From assembly GCF_000213055.1 (NCBI RefSeq), contig NZ_CM001165.1, forward strand, positions 1,426,001 to 1,490,000: a DNA stretch of 64,000 nt. The letters are read 5' to 3'. This DNA is from Streptomyces sp. Tu6071 (lineage in GTDB: Bacteria; Actinomycetota; Actinomycetes; Streptomycetales; Streptomycetaceae). The position numbers were made by a program, and so were the translations under genes. Below the pieces are notes generated by a model. The model did not search any database and was not told where the DNA came from. It was given only the letters and a program-made list of their open reading frames with translations. Numbering within the stretch: the stretch's first letter is position 1; each line of letters begins with the position of its first letter. Shown here piece after piece: positions 1-8,588 of the stretch.

Positions 1-1049
1 AGCGCGAGCCCCCGCACGCCGAGGAGCGGCGGCAGCCCGTACCGCACCGTCAGCAGGCCGAGGTCCGGCCAGGGGTGCGCCGGTACGGGCGCGGGCCCGG
101 CCCGGTACGGGTCCCAGCGGCCCGGGTCCGGGTACCCGGCCGGGTCCCAGCCCGCCGCCCCCAGCAGGCACAGGACCCGCTCCCCCGCCGCGACCGCCCC
201 GCCCGGCAGCCGTACCCGTTCCCGCGCGCGCAGCACCAGGTACGGCGCGGGCGGGTCGTGGCGCAGCGTCTCGGCCCACACCGCGTCGATGAGCGCGGGC
301 TCGTCCCGTACCGCCGCGAGGTGCGCGGGGCGCGTGAGGAGCGTGCCGAGGAGGGAGGCGAGGGCGTAGGCCGTGGCGCGCTCGGCGCCCCGCGCCCGTA
401 CCGCGAGCGCGTCGGGCAGGGGCAGCGGCGCGGGGCCGCCGGCCCGGCACCAGCGGCGCAGTGCCTCGGTGCGGCGGTACGGGAGGCCGAGCGCGGCGCC
501 GAGCGCGACGGCGGGCAGCCAGTCGCAGAACTCCGGTACGAGGTCCGCGCTCGCGCGCGAGCCGAGGCGCCCCGCGAGCACGTGCCCGGCCCGCGCGACG
601 ACCCCGGCGACGTGCGGCGGTGGCGCGTCGGCACGCACGTCGGCGGAGGCGAGCACCCTTCCCGGAGCGTGCCCGGCCGCTGTGGCACGCCCCGTCTCTC
701 CCTCCGCACGTTCCACCTTTTCCCCCGCGAGCAGCCCCGCCCCGTCGACCAGTCCCGGTACGTCCCCTGTCGCCGCGTCCGCCACGAGCCCCGGCTCGGC
801 GAGCGCCGCGCGCACGTCCGCGTCGCGGCCCACGAGCCAGATCCCGTCACCGCCGCCCGCCGTGCCGGGGACCCGCACGGGCCCCGGCTCGCGGTGCAGG
901 AGCCGGTAGTACGGAACGGGGTCGCGCGCGACGCGGACCGCGAGCGAGGCCAGGGCCGGGACGTGACTGCGCGGAAGACGCCCCGAAGCCGTCACGGGCC
1001 CGAGGCCGCCACCCGCCCCGCCCTCCGCTCCCGCCTCTGTCCGTGCCAC
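1..1049 (-). CDS. Cytochrome P450-like protein, partial at left edge, heme-cysteine motif not found
   Basis: The gene runs off the left edge; about 349 open codons remain. The fold looks like a bacterial P450: 'DPVPYYRLLH' near the N-terminus, a K-helix ExxR as ETLR, then 'AAGWDPAGYPDPGRWDPYR', the stretch that normally sits just before the heme loop. The expected FGxGxHxCxG heme loop is not in the 30 or so residues that follow; they read 'PVPAHPWPDLGLLTVRYG' and contain no cysteine. P450 relatives without the heme ligand are known as glycosyltransferase activators (EryCII and DesVIII type), but no glycosyltransferase is visible here. I chose the GTG at 1049 because GGGAGG lies eight bases upstream; the GTG at 995 is the alternative. 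The gene is divergent from the BKACE gene. Confidence 0.6.
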   Translation of the reverse strand, partial: MARTEAGAEGGAGGGLGPVTASGRLPRSHVPALASLAVRVARDPVPYYRLLHREPGPVRVPGTAGGGDGIWLVGRDADVRAALAEPGLVADAATGDVPGLVDGAGLLAGEKVERAEGETGRATAAGHAPGRVLASADVRADAPPPHVAGVVARAGHVLAGRLGSRASADLVPEFCDWLPAVALGAALGLPYRRTEALRRWCRAGGPAPLPLPDALAVRARGAERATAYALASLLGTLLTRPAHLAAVRDEPALIDAVWAETLRHDPPAPYLVLRARERVRLPGGAVAAGERVLCLLGAAGWDPAGYPDPGRWDPYRAGPAPVPAHPWPDLGLLTVRYGLPPLLGVRGLA

Positions 1050-1110
1050 GGCCGCCGCCTCCCGTCCCGGCCTCCCACCGCACCACCGGCGGACCGCGCG
1101 CGCCACGCCG

Positions 1111-1152
1111 GGCGGCCGTACGGGTGAGGGCGCGCAGGCGGCCGTACGGGTG
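1111..1152. repeat. 16-base direct repeat in a divergent promoter region
   Basis: GGCGGCCGTACGGGTG occurs at 1111-1126 and again at 1137-1152, 26 bases apart. Each copy contains the palindrome CCGTACGG. The pair lies between the P450-like gene and the BKACE gene, which are transcribed away from each other, so it could be a regulator site. CCGTACGG is common in this DNA, so chance is possible. Confidence 0.4.
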
Positions 1153-1253
1153 GAGGCGGGCGCTCGCGGGCGGGACGGGCCCTCGCGGAGCGGGACAGGC
1201 GCTTCCGGGCGAGCCCGGGGCGGGCCTGTGGCACGTCTGCCAGGATCGGCTCC

Positions 1254-1988
1254 ATGCTTCAGGTCTGTCTCAACGGCGTCCGCTCCCCCGCCACCGGCCG
1301 CTGGTTCCCCGCCACGCCCGCCGCGCTCGCCGCCTCGGCCCGCGCCGCGCACGAGGCCGGGGCCGTCGATGTCCACGTCCACGCGAAGGACGCGGCGGGC
1401 GCCGACTCGCTCGCGCCGGACGACGTGGCGCGGGTGCTGCGCGCGGTGCGCGGGGTGCTGCCCTCGGGGGTCGCGGTCGGCGTGACGACGGGGGCGTGGG
1501 CCGCGCCGGACCCTGCGCTGCGGCTCGCGCACGTGCGGGCGTGGACGGAGCTTCCCGATCACGCCTCCGTCAACTGGCACGAGCCGGGCGCCGAGGAGCT
1601 GGCGGCGCTGCTGATGGAGCGCGGGATCGGGGTCGAGGCGGGGCTGTGGTCGGGGACCGACGGCCCGGCCCGCTTCCGCGTCTCGCCGCTCGCGCCCCGT
1701 ACGCTCCGGGTCCTCGCCGAGGTGACCGACCAGGAACCCGCGTCGGCCGCCACGACGGCCCGTGTCCTGCTCGGCGCCGTGCTGCCCGCGCCCGTGCCCG
1801 TGCTGCTGCACGGCGAGGACGAGGGCGCGTGGCCGGTCCTCGCGCTCGCGGCGGAACTGGGGCTCGACACCCGTACCGGTCTGGAGGACACGCTGTTCCT
1901 GCCGGACGGTACGGCGGCGCACGACAACGCGTCACTCGTCCGGGCGGCGCGCGCACTGATCGGGAAGGCGGCTCCGCACGCCGGGTGA
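1254..1988 (+). CDS. BKACE / 3-keto-5-aminohexanoate cleavage enzyme family protein (DUF849)
   Basis: The family condenses or cleaves beta-keto acids with acetyl-CoA in a zinc-dependent TIM barrel. Seen here: the N-terminal 'CLNGVRSP' start of the barrel and the HxH metal site in 'DVHVHAKDAAG' (residues about 38-48), followed by regularly spaced Gly/Ala-rich strands and helices to residue 244. Most family members are 270-310 residues, so this is a short version. The substrate cannot be told from sequence. A CAGGAT box at 1241-1246 ends seven bases before the ATG and there is no Shine-Dalgarno, so the mRNA may be leaderless. The ABC operon downstream is about 100 bases away and may or may not be related. 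Confidence 0.72.
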   Translation: MLQVCLNGVRSPATGRWFPATPAALAASARAAHEAGAVDVHVHAKDAAGADSLAPDDVARVLRAVRGVLPSGVAVGVTTGAWAAPDPALRLAHVRAWTELPDHASVNWHEPGAEELAALLMERGIGVEAGLWSGTDGPARFRVSPLAPRTLRVLAEVTDQEPASAATTARVLLGAVLPAPVPVLLHGEDEGAWPVLALAAELGLDTRTGLEDTLFLPDGTAAHDNASLVRAARALIGKAAPHAG

Positions 1989-2087
1989 GCGAGGGGTAGA
2001 CGTCGCACCCTCCTCCTCCGCACCATGGGGATCACCCACGGGACACCGACGTCCCTGCCGGGGCCCATGACGGGGGAAGGGGCCGGG

Positions 2088-3047
2088 ATGACGGTGACGA
2101 GCGGGCGCGCGGAGCCACGCGCGAGCGCACGCGGCGGCGCGCCGCCGAGGAGTCCGGGCGCGCGGCGCACCGCCCTCGGCCTCGACCGCGACGGCTGGTT
2201 CCTGCTCCTTCCCGCCCTGATCCCGGTCCTCGTGCTGAGCGTCGTGCCGCTCCTGTACGGCCTCTCGCTCGGCTTCACGGACGCGCAGTCGGGCAGCGCG
2301 CGCGGCACTTCCCTCACGGGGCTCGACAACTTCGCGGCGCTGCGCTGGGACTCGCTCTTCTGGGAGTCGTTCCGCATCGGCCTGACCTGGGCGCTCGCCG
2401 TCACGGCGCTCCAGTTCGTCCTGTCGCTCGGGCTCGCCCTCCTGCTCGACCAGAACCTGCGCTTCCGCTGGCTGGCGCGGACGCTCGCGCTCGTGCCGTG
2501 GGCGATGCCGGAGGTCGTCATCGGCATCATGTGGCGGCTCGTCTACCACCCGGACGCGGGGCTGCTCAACACGACGCTGCGCGATCTGCGCCTGACGAGC
2601 GGCCACACGGACTGGCTCACGGACCTCTCGCTCGCGCTGCCCGCCGTGATCGCGGTGGGGGTGTGGGCGGGGATGCCGCAGACGACGGTGGTCCTGCTCG
2701 CGGGGCTGCAGAACGTGCCGCTCGAACTGCGCGAGGCGGCGGCGCTCGACGGGGCGGGGATGTGGCGTCGCTTCCTCACGGTGACGTGGCCCGCGCTGCG
2801 ACCGGTCGCGGTCGCGATCACCGCGCTCCAGTTCATCTGGAACTTCAATTCGTTCGGTCTTGTCTACGTACTGACCAATGGGGGGCCGGGCGGGAAGACG
2901 CGGCTTCCGATGCTCTTCGCGTACGAAGAGGCTTTCCGGTACGGGCAGTTCGGTTACGCGGCAGCCATGGGGCTCGTGATGACGGCCGTGATCGCGGTGA
3001 TCCTGGCCGTCTTCCTGCGCGGGCGGCTGAAGGGGGAGGGCCAGTGA
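2088..3047 (+). CDS. Carbohydrate ABC transporter permease, MalF-like
   Basis: Inner-membrane subunit of a CUT1-type sugar importer. The protein has a charged N-terminus, then six hydrophobic segments starting at 'GWFLLLPALIPVLVLSVV'. The cytoplasmic EAA loop is visible as 'ELREAAALDGAGMWRRF', the site that docks on the ATPase. I preferred the ATG at 2088 over ATGs at 2025 and 2067 because a purine-rich GGGGGAAGGGG precedes it. Its stop codon overlaps the GTG of the next gene, and three genes form an operon: two permeases and a binding protein. No ATPase is encoded, as is usual in Streptomyces, where MsiK serves many importers. Confidence 0.88.
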   Translation: MTVTSGRAEPRASARGGAPPRSPGARRTALGLDRDGWFLLLPALIPVLVLSVVPLLYGLSLGFTDAQSGSARGTSLTGLDNFAALRWDSLFWESFRIGLTWALAVTALQFVLSLGLALLLDQNLRFRWLARTLALVPWAMPEVVIGIMWRLVYHPDAGLLNTTLRDLRLTSGHTDWLTDLSLALPAVIAVGVWAGMPQTTVVLLAGLQNVPLELREAAALDGAGMWRRFLTVTWPALRPVAVAITALQFIWNFNSFGLVYVLTNGGPGGKTRLPMLFAYEEAFRYGQFGYAAAMGLVMTAVIAVILAVFLRGRLKGEGQ

Positions 3048-3961
3048 GCGGTTCCGTTCCGGCGGGACGGCGCGGGGAGCGTTCGACGGGTCCGGCGAGC
3101 GGGCGGGCGGCTGTTCCGGCCGGGCGGCGTGCGCGTCGCGCCGCGGGCCGCACCGGCCAGTACCTCGCCCTCCTCTGCTACCTCGCCTTCCTCGCCTTCC
3201 CCCTCCTCTGGCTCCTGTCCACGGCGTTCAAGGCCCCGCGCGAGCTCGGCTCCGTCGACCCCACGTGGCTCCCCGCGCACCCCACGCTCGGCAATTTCCG
3301 CGCCGCCTTCGACCAGCAGCCGCTGCTCCGCTCGGGCCTCAACAGCCTGCTCGTGGCGGGCTCGGCCGCGCTGATCTCGGTGGCGGTCGCCGTCCCCGCC
3401 GCGTACGTCATGGTGCGGTACCGCTCGGTGCTCGGCCGGCTCGGTACGGGGTGGGTACTCGTAAGCCAGATGTTCCCCTTCGTGCTGATCATCATCCCGC
3501 TGTTCCTGGTGCTGCGGAGCGCGCATTTGATCGATTCGCTGCCGGGTCTGATCGTCGTGTACGTCGTGTGGAACCTGCCGTTCGCGCTGTGGATGCTCCA
3601 GGGGTACGTCCGTGCCGTGCCGCCCTCGCTGGAGGAGGCGGCGGCCGTGGACGGGGCCGGGCGGTGGCGCACGCTGCGCAGTGTCGTGCTGCCGCTGCTC
3701 ACGCCGGGGCTCGTCGCGACCCTCATGTTCTCGTTCGTGACCGCCTGGAACGAGTTCTTCTTCGCTCTTGTCCTGCTCAAGTCCCCGGAGAAGCAGACGA
3801 TGTCCGTGATCCTGACCCACTTCATCGGCGCGGAGGGCGCGGCCGACCTCGGCCCGCTCGCCGCCGCGTCGATCCTCGCGACGCTGCCGAGCCTCCTCTT
3901 CTTCGGCCTTCTGCAACGGCGCCTGGCGAGCGGGATGCTCGGCGGGGCGGTGAAGGGCTGA
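3044..3961 (+). CDS. Carbohydrate ABC transporter permease, MalG-like
   Basis: Second membrane subunit of the same importer, 305 residues. It starts at a GTG overlapping the previous stop (GTGA) and has GGGGGAGGG just upstream. A basic, low-complexity N-terminus of about 40 residues precedes six membrane segments beginning at 'YLALLCYLAFLAFPLLWLL'. The EAA loop reads 'SLEEAAAVDGAGRWRTL'. The C-terminus 'RRLASGMLGGAVKG' is typical of MalG-type permeases. Its TGA overlaps the ATG of the binding-protein gene, so the three proteins are probably translationally coupled. Confidence 0.9.
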   Translation: MSGSVPAGRRGERSTGPASGRAAVPAGRRARRAAGRTGQYLALLCYLAFLAFPLLWLLSTAFKAPRELGSVDPTWLPAHPTLGNFRAAFDQQPLLRSGLNSLLVAGSAALISVAVAVPAAYVMVRYRSVLGRLGTGWVLVSQMFPFVLIIIPLFLVLRSAHLIDSLPGLIVVYVVWNLPFALWMLQGYVRAVPPSLEEAAAVDGAGRWRTLRSVVLPLLTPGLVATLMFSFVTAWNEFFFALVLLKSPEKQTMSVILTHFIGAEGAADLGPLAAASILATLPSLLFFGLLQRRLASGMLGGAVKG

Positions 3962-5262
3962 TGCGGCGCCGTACGGTGCTCGGGGCGGCGGCCGTCGCCT
4001 CCACCGGCCTGCTGTCCTCCTGCGGCTCGGGCGACGACGGGCGCCCGACGCTCGACTTCCTGTCGCTCGCCTGGCAGGCGGAGTCCGTCGCCGCGAACAA
4101 GGCGCTCGTCGCGGAGTGGAACAGGTCGCGTCCGGCCGTCCGCGTCCGCTACGTACAGGGTTCGTGGACGAATGTGCACGACCAGTTGCTGACGTCCTTC
4201 GCGGGGGACGCCGCGCCCGACATCATCCACGACGAGGCGAACGACCTCACCGACTTCGGCCACGGCGGCGACCTCGCGGACCTGAGCGACCTGCTCCCGG
4301 CGGACCTGCGCGCCCGTATCCCCGCCGCCTCCTGGGACACGGCCCGCTTCCGCGGCGGCCTCTACGGCGTGCCGTTCCTCCAGGAGCCGCGTGTCCTGAT
4401 CGCGAACCGCGCCCTCCTCGCCGGAGCGGGCATCGCGGCGCCCACCGCCGCACACCCCTGGAGGTGGGACGAGTTCGAGGACGCGGCCCGGGAACTGACG
4501 CGGCACGAGAAGGGCCGCGAGAGCCGGTACGGCGTCGTCTGGGCGATGAAGGAGCCGGTCAACCAGACGGTCAACATGGCGGTGACGACGGGCGGCCGGA
4601 TCATCCACCGCGAGGACGGCCGCACACGGGTCCGTTTCGATGCGGCGGACTCGGCCGTCGCCGAGCTGATCCGACGCCAGGTACGGGACGAGCGCACCGC
4701 CCCGGCGAGCGGGCTCGGCATGGGCGGCGGGGACACCCTGCCCGGCTTCTTCGCGGGCCGGTACGCGATGGTCCCGCTCGGTTTCTCGTACCGCCAGCAG
4801 GTCGGTCAGCAGGCGCCGAAGGGCTTCGACTGGGTGACGCTGCCACTGCCCGTGGGGCGCGGGGCGCCGGACGGAGGCCGCGCGCAGGGCGTGAGCCCGC
4901 AGACGCTGTCGGTCTCGCGCGCGTGCCGCCACAAGGAGGCCGCCGTGGCGTTCCTGGCCTTCCTGACCCGTACCGCGTCCCTCACCCGCCTCGCGCGCGG
5001 CGACTGGCTCCTGCCGACCGGCACCACGTCCCTGCGCGACCCGTCCCTGAACACCGAGGAGAACGGCTGGCGCACGGGCGCGCGGGTCGCGCGGCACCTC
5101 GTGGCGTCCCCGGCCCTCGGCGCGCGCGGCTACCCCGAGTGGATGGACAAGATCGCGACCCCGGCGCTCCAGCAGTACTACAGCGGCGCGATCGGCCTCG
5201 ACACCCTCCGCACGCGGCTCGTCCGCGACGGCAACCGCGTCTTCGACAGGTACCGGGACTGA
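3961..5262 (+). CDS. Extracellular sugar-binding lipoprotein of the ABC importer
   Basis: Solute-binding protein (family 1), 433 residues. The N-terminus 'MRRRTVLGAAAVASTGLLSS' followed by Cys is a twin-arginine-like signal with a lipobox, so the mature protein should be a membrane-anchored lipoprotein outside the cell. The body shows the usual features: 'AAPDIIHDEAND' in the first lobe, and the hinge-proximal 'YGVPFLQEPRVLIANRALL'. It is the last gene of the operon, overlapping the permease stop by one base. The ligand is unknown; no glycoside hydrolase or regulator is adjacent, although treZ lies 1.5 kb downstream. Confidence 0.88.
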   Translation: MRRRTVLGAAAVASTGLLSSCGSGDDGRPTLDFLSLAWQAESVAANKALVAEWNRSRPAVRVRYVQGSWTNVHDQLLTSFAGDAAPDIIHDEANDLTDFGHGGDLADLSDLLPADLRARIPAASWDTARFRGGLYGVPFLQEPRVLIANRALLAGAGIAAPTAAHPWRWDEFEDAARELTRHEKGRESRYGVVWAMKEPVNQTVNMAVTTGGRIIHREDGRTRVRFDAADSAVAELIRRQVRDERTAPASGLGMGGGDTLPGFFAGRYAMVPLGFSYRQQVGQQAPKGFDWVTLPLPVGRGAPDGGRAQGVSPQTLSVSRACRHKEAAVAFLAFLTRTASLTRLARGDWLLPTGTTSLRDPSLNTEENGWRTGARVARHLVASPALGARGYPEWMDKIATPALQQYYSGAIGLDTLRTRLVRDGNRVFDRYRD

Positions 5263-5354
5263 CGGACGCGTTCCGGGGGCGTGCCGCGCCCTCCCGTGGG
5301 AACCCGACGGTGCATCACCGCACGCACGACGAACGCACCATCACGGAGGACGAG

Positions 5355-5744
5355 ATGACGCAGACGAAGACGAAGAAGGCGTCCGGCACGACGAGCAAGA
5401 AGTCCGCCTCGGCGGCCGGGAAGACGGTGGGCGGGAAGGCGAAGACCGCCTCGGGCAAGAAGGCGGCGGGCAGCGCCCTCGCGCAGAAGGGCTCCGGCAA
5501 GAAGGCCACCCGCTCCGGCTCCGCCTCGGCGGCCGGGAAGACGGTCGCGGCGAGCAAGCCGACGAAGGCGGAGAAGAAGGCGGCGGCGAGCGCGCTCTCC
5601 CAGGCCCCGGCGACGAAGAAGAAACCGGGCAAGAAGGTCCTCACCGCCGCCGCGAAGACCCTCGCGGACCGCAAGGCGACCAAGAAGGCCCGCTCCGAGG
5701 CGGCGGGCACGCTGGCCCGCGCGGCGGCGGCAGCGATGCGCTGA
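5355..5744 (+). CDS. Lys/Ala-rich histone-H1-like small protein
   Basis: A 129-residue protein of which 27 residues are Lys and about a third Ala, with almost no hydrophobic core. The composition and the 'KKA', 'KKAAAS' and 'ATKKKPGKK' patterns resemble the C-terminal tail of histone H1 and the Lys-rich tails of actinobacterial HU-like proteins, so DNA or RNA binding is the likely role. An internal duplication is exact: SASAAGKTV at residues 17-25 and 56-64. GGAGGA lies eight bases before the ATG. A perfect 14-base-pair terminator hairpin follows 12 bases after the stop, so it is probably transcribed alone. I recognise no named family. Confidence 0.75.
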   Translation: MTQTKTKKASGTTSKKSASAAGKTVGGKAKTASGKKAAGSALAQKGSGKKATRSGSASAAGKTVAASKPTKAEKKAAASALSQAPATKKKPGKKVLTAAAKTLADRKATKKARSEAAGTLARAAAAAMR

Positions 5745-5756
5745 CTGCCCCGCCAC

Positions 5757-5794
5757 CGCCCGCGCCCCGGCCTCCTCGGACCGGGGCGCGGGCG
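5757..5794 (+). terminator. Rho-independent terminator after the H1-like gene
   Basis: A perfect 14-base-pair inverted repeat, CGCCCGCGCCCCGG at 5757-5770 and CCGGGGCGCGGGCG at 5781-5794, with a 10-base loop. There is no T-run, which is normal for terminators in this GC range. Confidence 0.75.
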
Positions 5795-5850
5795 CGTCGT
5801 GGGGGCATCGCGTACGGGAGCAACGCCACGTTGCGTACGGGGAGCGCCGC

Positions 5851-5910
5851 CCGCGTCCCCGACCGGCCGTCCGCGTCCCCGACCGGCCGTCCGCATCCCC
5901 GACCGGCCGT
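5851..5910. repeat. Three tandem copies of a 20-base unit
   Basis: The unit CCGCGTCCCCGACCGGCCGT is repeated at 5851-5870, 5871-5890 and 5891-5910, with one G-to-A change in the third copy. It lies in the 335-base gene-free stretch 5745-6079, which otherwise holds only the terminator and a possible -10 box (TACCCT, 6067-6072) for the next gene. Each unit contains ACCGGCCGT, a near-palindrome. Confidence 0.85.
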
Positions 5911-6079
5911 CCGGGGCCGCGCCAACGCCCACCCCCGCCACCCGTGCGAGGAGCCTGCCTCCCCAGCCGCAGGACGGCCCTCCCTCGGAAGGCGGGCGCC
6001 GCCCCCGAACTCCGCCCTCCGCCCCTGGCCCCGACGCGTAGCACCGCCCGCGCGCCCCGCGACCACTACCCTCGCCCCC

Positions 6080-6463
6080 ATGCTGACCCTCGGAATTCCC
6101 GTCATCGGCGTCACCGACCTCACCCGCGCGGTCGCCTTCTGGACCTCGGCGCTGCCTCTCGTGGAGAGCGAGGAGTGGCGAAGCGAGAGCTGGAGCACGC
6201 TGCACCACGCGGACGGCTCGGGCCGCGCCCTGGGCCTGATGCTCAGCCAGTCCCCGCCGGAGCCCCGCCCGCGCCTCCACCTGGACCTCTTCACGGAGAC
6301 CCCCGGGGAGCAGTCCACGGAGGTCGCCCGCCTCCTCGCCCTGGGCGCCCGCCGCGTCGACTGGCCCCTCTATCCGGAGAACCCCGACTTCGTCGTCCTG
6401 GCCGACCCGGACGACAACCTCTTCTGCGTCGTCGACCTGAGCCGGGCCCCGAGCGGGGCATGA
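6080..6463 (+). CDS. VOC (glyoxalase/bleomycin-resistance fold) family protein
   Basis: A 127-residue single-domain member of the vicinal oxygen chelate superfamily. The opening 'IPVIGVTDLTRAVAFWTSAL' and the closing 'FVVLADPDDNLFCVVD' are the two hallmark strands; possible metal ligands are the His in 'RLHLDLF' and Glu or Asp near the ends. Such proteins act as dioxygenases, glyoxalases or drug-binding resistance proteins, and the substrate cannot be inferred. A TACCCT box ends seven bases before the ATG with no Shine-Dalgarno, suggesting a leaderless transcript. It stands alone. Confidence 0.82.
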   Translation: MLTLGIPVIGVTDLTRAVAFWTSALPLVESEEWRSESWSTLHHADGSGRALGLMLSQSPPEPRPRLHLDLFTETPGEQSTEVARLLALGARRVDWPLYPENPDFVVLADPDDNLFCVVDLSRAPSGA

Positions 6464-6765
6464 CGACCGGGCGGACGCCGGGGTACGGCATTCGGGCCAG
6501 CGGAAGCGCCCGCGCCGCGCACGGTCCACGCGCGAGCGCCCGGCCCGGTGCGGGAACCGGCCACGACGCGATCCCGCGCGCACGTCCCGGCGGAAGCACC
6601 CCCGGCCTCACGCCCCCGCCCCGCCCCCGACACAGCGCCCCCGCTCAAAAGCCCCCCGAATCGCGCTGATCTGCGCCACCATGGACACCGAGCGTCACCG
6701 ATCGGCGCCGGCCCGGGGCCGGGCCGGTGTCTTGCCCCCGTTCCTCCCCCGACCAAGGAGATCCG
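6464..6765. other. 302-base gene-free stretch upstream of treZ with a strong hairpin
   Basis: No coding signal is seen here. Near its end is a 9-base-pair inverted repeat with a two-base loop (CCGGCCCGG at 6708-6716, CCGGGCCGG at 6719-6727), about 40 bases before the treZ start. It could be a leader structure or a terminator for the upstream gene. AAGGAG at about 6755-6760 serves treZ. Confidence 0.5.
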
Positions 6766-8517
6766 GTGCAGTTCTCAGTGTGGGCCCCGCAGGCGAAGCA
6801 GCTCCGCCTCCAGGTGGAGGAGTCGGCGCACGGCATGGAGCGCGACCCCACCCGCCCCGGCTGGTGGACGGCCGAGGCGGAGGCCGGGCAGGGCGCGCGG
6901 TACGGGTACGTCGTGGACGGGACGGGCCCGTACCCCGATCCGCGCGCGCGGCGGCAGCCGGACGGGCCCGACGGGCTCAGCGCCGTCGTCGACCAGGGCG
7001 CGTACGAGTGGCGGCACCCGGAGTGGACCGGGCGCGGTCTCCCCGGCGCGGTGCTCTACGAGATGCACGTCGGCACGTACACGCGCGAGGGCACCTTCGA
7101 CGCGGCGGCCGAACGGCTTCCGCACCTCGCGGAGCTGGGCGTCACGCACGTCGAGCTGATGCCCGTGTCCCCCTTCCCGGGGAAGTGGGGGTGGGGGTAC
7201 GAGGGCGTGTCGCTGTGGGCCGTGCACGAGCCGTACGGCGGTCCCGAGGGGCTCAAGCGGTTCGTGGACTCCGCGCACGGGCTCGGCCTCGGTGTCGTGC
7301 TCGACGTCGTGCACAACCACTTCGGCCCCTCCGGGAACTACCTGCCCCTCTACGGCCCGTACCTGACGGACCGGCACAGCACGCCGTGGGGCGCGGCCGT
7401 CAACCTCGACGCGCCCGGCTCGGACGAGGTGCGCGCGTACCTGCGCGAGAGCGCGCTGTCCTGGCTGCGGGACTACCGGATCGACGGGCTGCGCCTCGAC
7501 GCCGTGCACGCGCTGCGCGACGAGCGCGCGCTGAGCTTCCTGGAGGAGCTGTCGGGAGCGGTCGCGGAGCTGGCCGAGTCGACGGGCCGCCCGCTCTTCC
7601 TCGTCGGCGAGTCCGACCTCAACGACCCGCGCCTCGTCACGCCCCGTACGGAGCACGGCCTCGGTCTCGACGCGCAGTGGAACGACGACTTCCACCACGC
7701 GCTGCACACGACGCTCACCGGGGAGGCGCAGGGCTACTACGCGGACTTCGCGCGCGAGCCGTACGCGGCTCTCGCCAAGACGCTGACCGGCGCGTTCTTC
7801 CACGACGGCACGTACTCGTCCTTCCGGGGCCGCCACCACGGCCGCCCCGTGGACCGCGCGCACGCCTCCGCGCACCGCTTCCTCGGCTATGCGCAGACGC
7901 ACGACCAGGTGGGCAACCGGGCACGCGGCGACCGGCTGAGCGCCCAGCTCGAACCGGGCGTGCTCGCCTGCGCGGCGGCGCTCGTCCTGACCTCCCCCTT
8001 CACGCCGATGCTGTTCATGGGCGAGGAGTGGGGCGCGTCGACGCCGTGGCAGTTCTTCACGGACCACACCGATCCGGAGCTGGCGGAGGCGGTGCGGCGC
8101 GGGCGCAGGCGCGAGTTCGCGGAGCACGGCTGGGCCGAGGAGGACATCCCCGACCCGCAGGACCACGCGACGCGCGACGCCTCGTGCCTCGACTGGGCGG
8201 AGCTGGCCGAGGAGCCGCACGCGCGCCTCTTCGCCTGGTACCGCACGCTCATCGACCTGCGCCGCACGCGCCCCGACCTCCAGTCCCCCGACCTGACGGC
8301 CGTGAAGACGGCGTTCGACGCGGAGGCGGGCTGGTTCGCGGTACGGCGCGGGGACGTGCGGCTCGCGGTGAACCTGGGCGCCGAGCCGGTCGACGTGCCG
8401 GTCGAGCCGGGCCCGGTGAAGGTCCTCGCGGCGTGGGAGGACGTCGCGGAGCCGGACGGCGGCGGGACGGTGACGGTGCCGGGGCGCTCGTGCGTGGTGC
8501 TGGCGGAGGACGCCTGA
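6766..8517 (+). CDS. treZ: Malto-oligosyltrehalose trehalohydrolase
   Basis: Releases trehalose from maltooligosyltrehalose, the second step of the TreY-TreZ route from glycogen or starch; cytosolic. 583 residues, the normal length. It has the N-terminal beta-sandwich ('VQFSVWAPQA') and a GH13 barrel: 'VVLDVVHNHFG' (about 178-187), nucleophile Asp 245 in 'DGLRLDAVHAL', acid/base Glu 282 in 'FLVGESDLNDPRLV', and Asp 380 in 'QTHDQVGNR'. The GTG at 6766 follows AAGGAG and begins the conserved domain directly. TreY and TreX, which often accompany treZ, are not adjacent. A tandem repeat and a bidirectional hairpin follow the stop. Confidence 0.93.
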   Translation: MQFSVWAPQAKQLRLQVEESAHGMERDPTRPGWWTAEAEAGQGARYGYVVDGTGPYPDPRARRQPDGPDGLSAVVDQGAYEWRHPEWTGRGLPGAVLYEMHVGTYTREGTFDAAAERLPHLAELGVTHVELMPVSPFPGKWGWGYEGVSLWAVHEPYGGPEGLKRFVDSAHGLGLGVVLDVVHNHFGPSGNYLPLYGPYLTDRHSTPWGAAVNLDAPGSDEVRAYLRESALSWLRDYRIDGLRLDAVHALRDERALSFLEELSGAVAELAESTGRPLFLVGESDLNDPRLVTPRTEHGLGLDAQWNDDFHHALHTTLTGEAQGYYADFAREPYAALAKTLTGAFFHDGTYSSFRGRHHGRPVDRAHASAHRFLGYAQTHDQVGNRARGDRLSAQLEPGVLACAAALVLTSPFTPMLFMGEEWGASTPWQFFTDHTDPELAEAVRRGRRREFAEHGWAEEDIPDPQDHATRDASCLDWAELAEEPHARLFAWYRTLIDLRRTRPDLQSPDLTAVKTAFDAEAGWFAVRRGDVRLAVNLGAEPVDVPVEPGPVKVLAAWEDVAEPDGGGTVTVPGRSCVVLAEDA

Positions 8518-8518
8518 G

Positions 8519-8584
8519 CGGGGACACCCGGGCGGGGACACCCGGGCGGGGACACCCGGGCGAGGACACCCGGGCGGGGACACT
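8519..8584. repeat. 14-base tandem repeat, about 4.6 copies, right after treZ
   Basis: CGGGGACACCCGGG is repeated head to tail from 8519 to 8584; the fourth copy has G-to-A at its third base and the last is partial. It starts two bases after the treZ stop. The unit length is not a multiple of three and there are no spacers, so it is a simple non-coding minisatellite. Confidence 0.9.
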
Positions 8585-8588
8585 CTCT

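Noticed and set aside
8519..8584. CRISPR-like array
   Set aside because: The 14-base units are directly adjacent with no unique spacers, and no cas genes are present.
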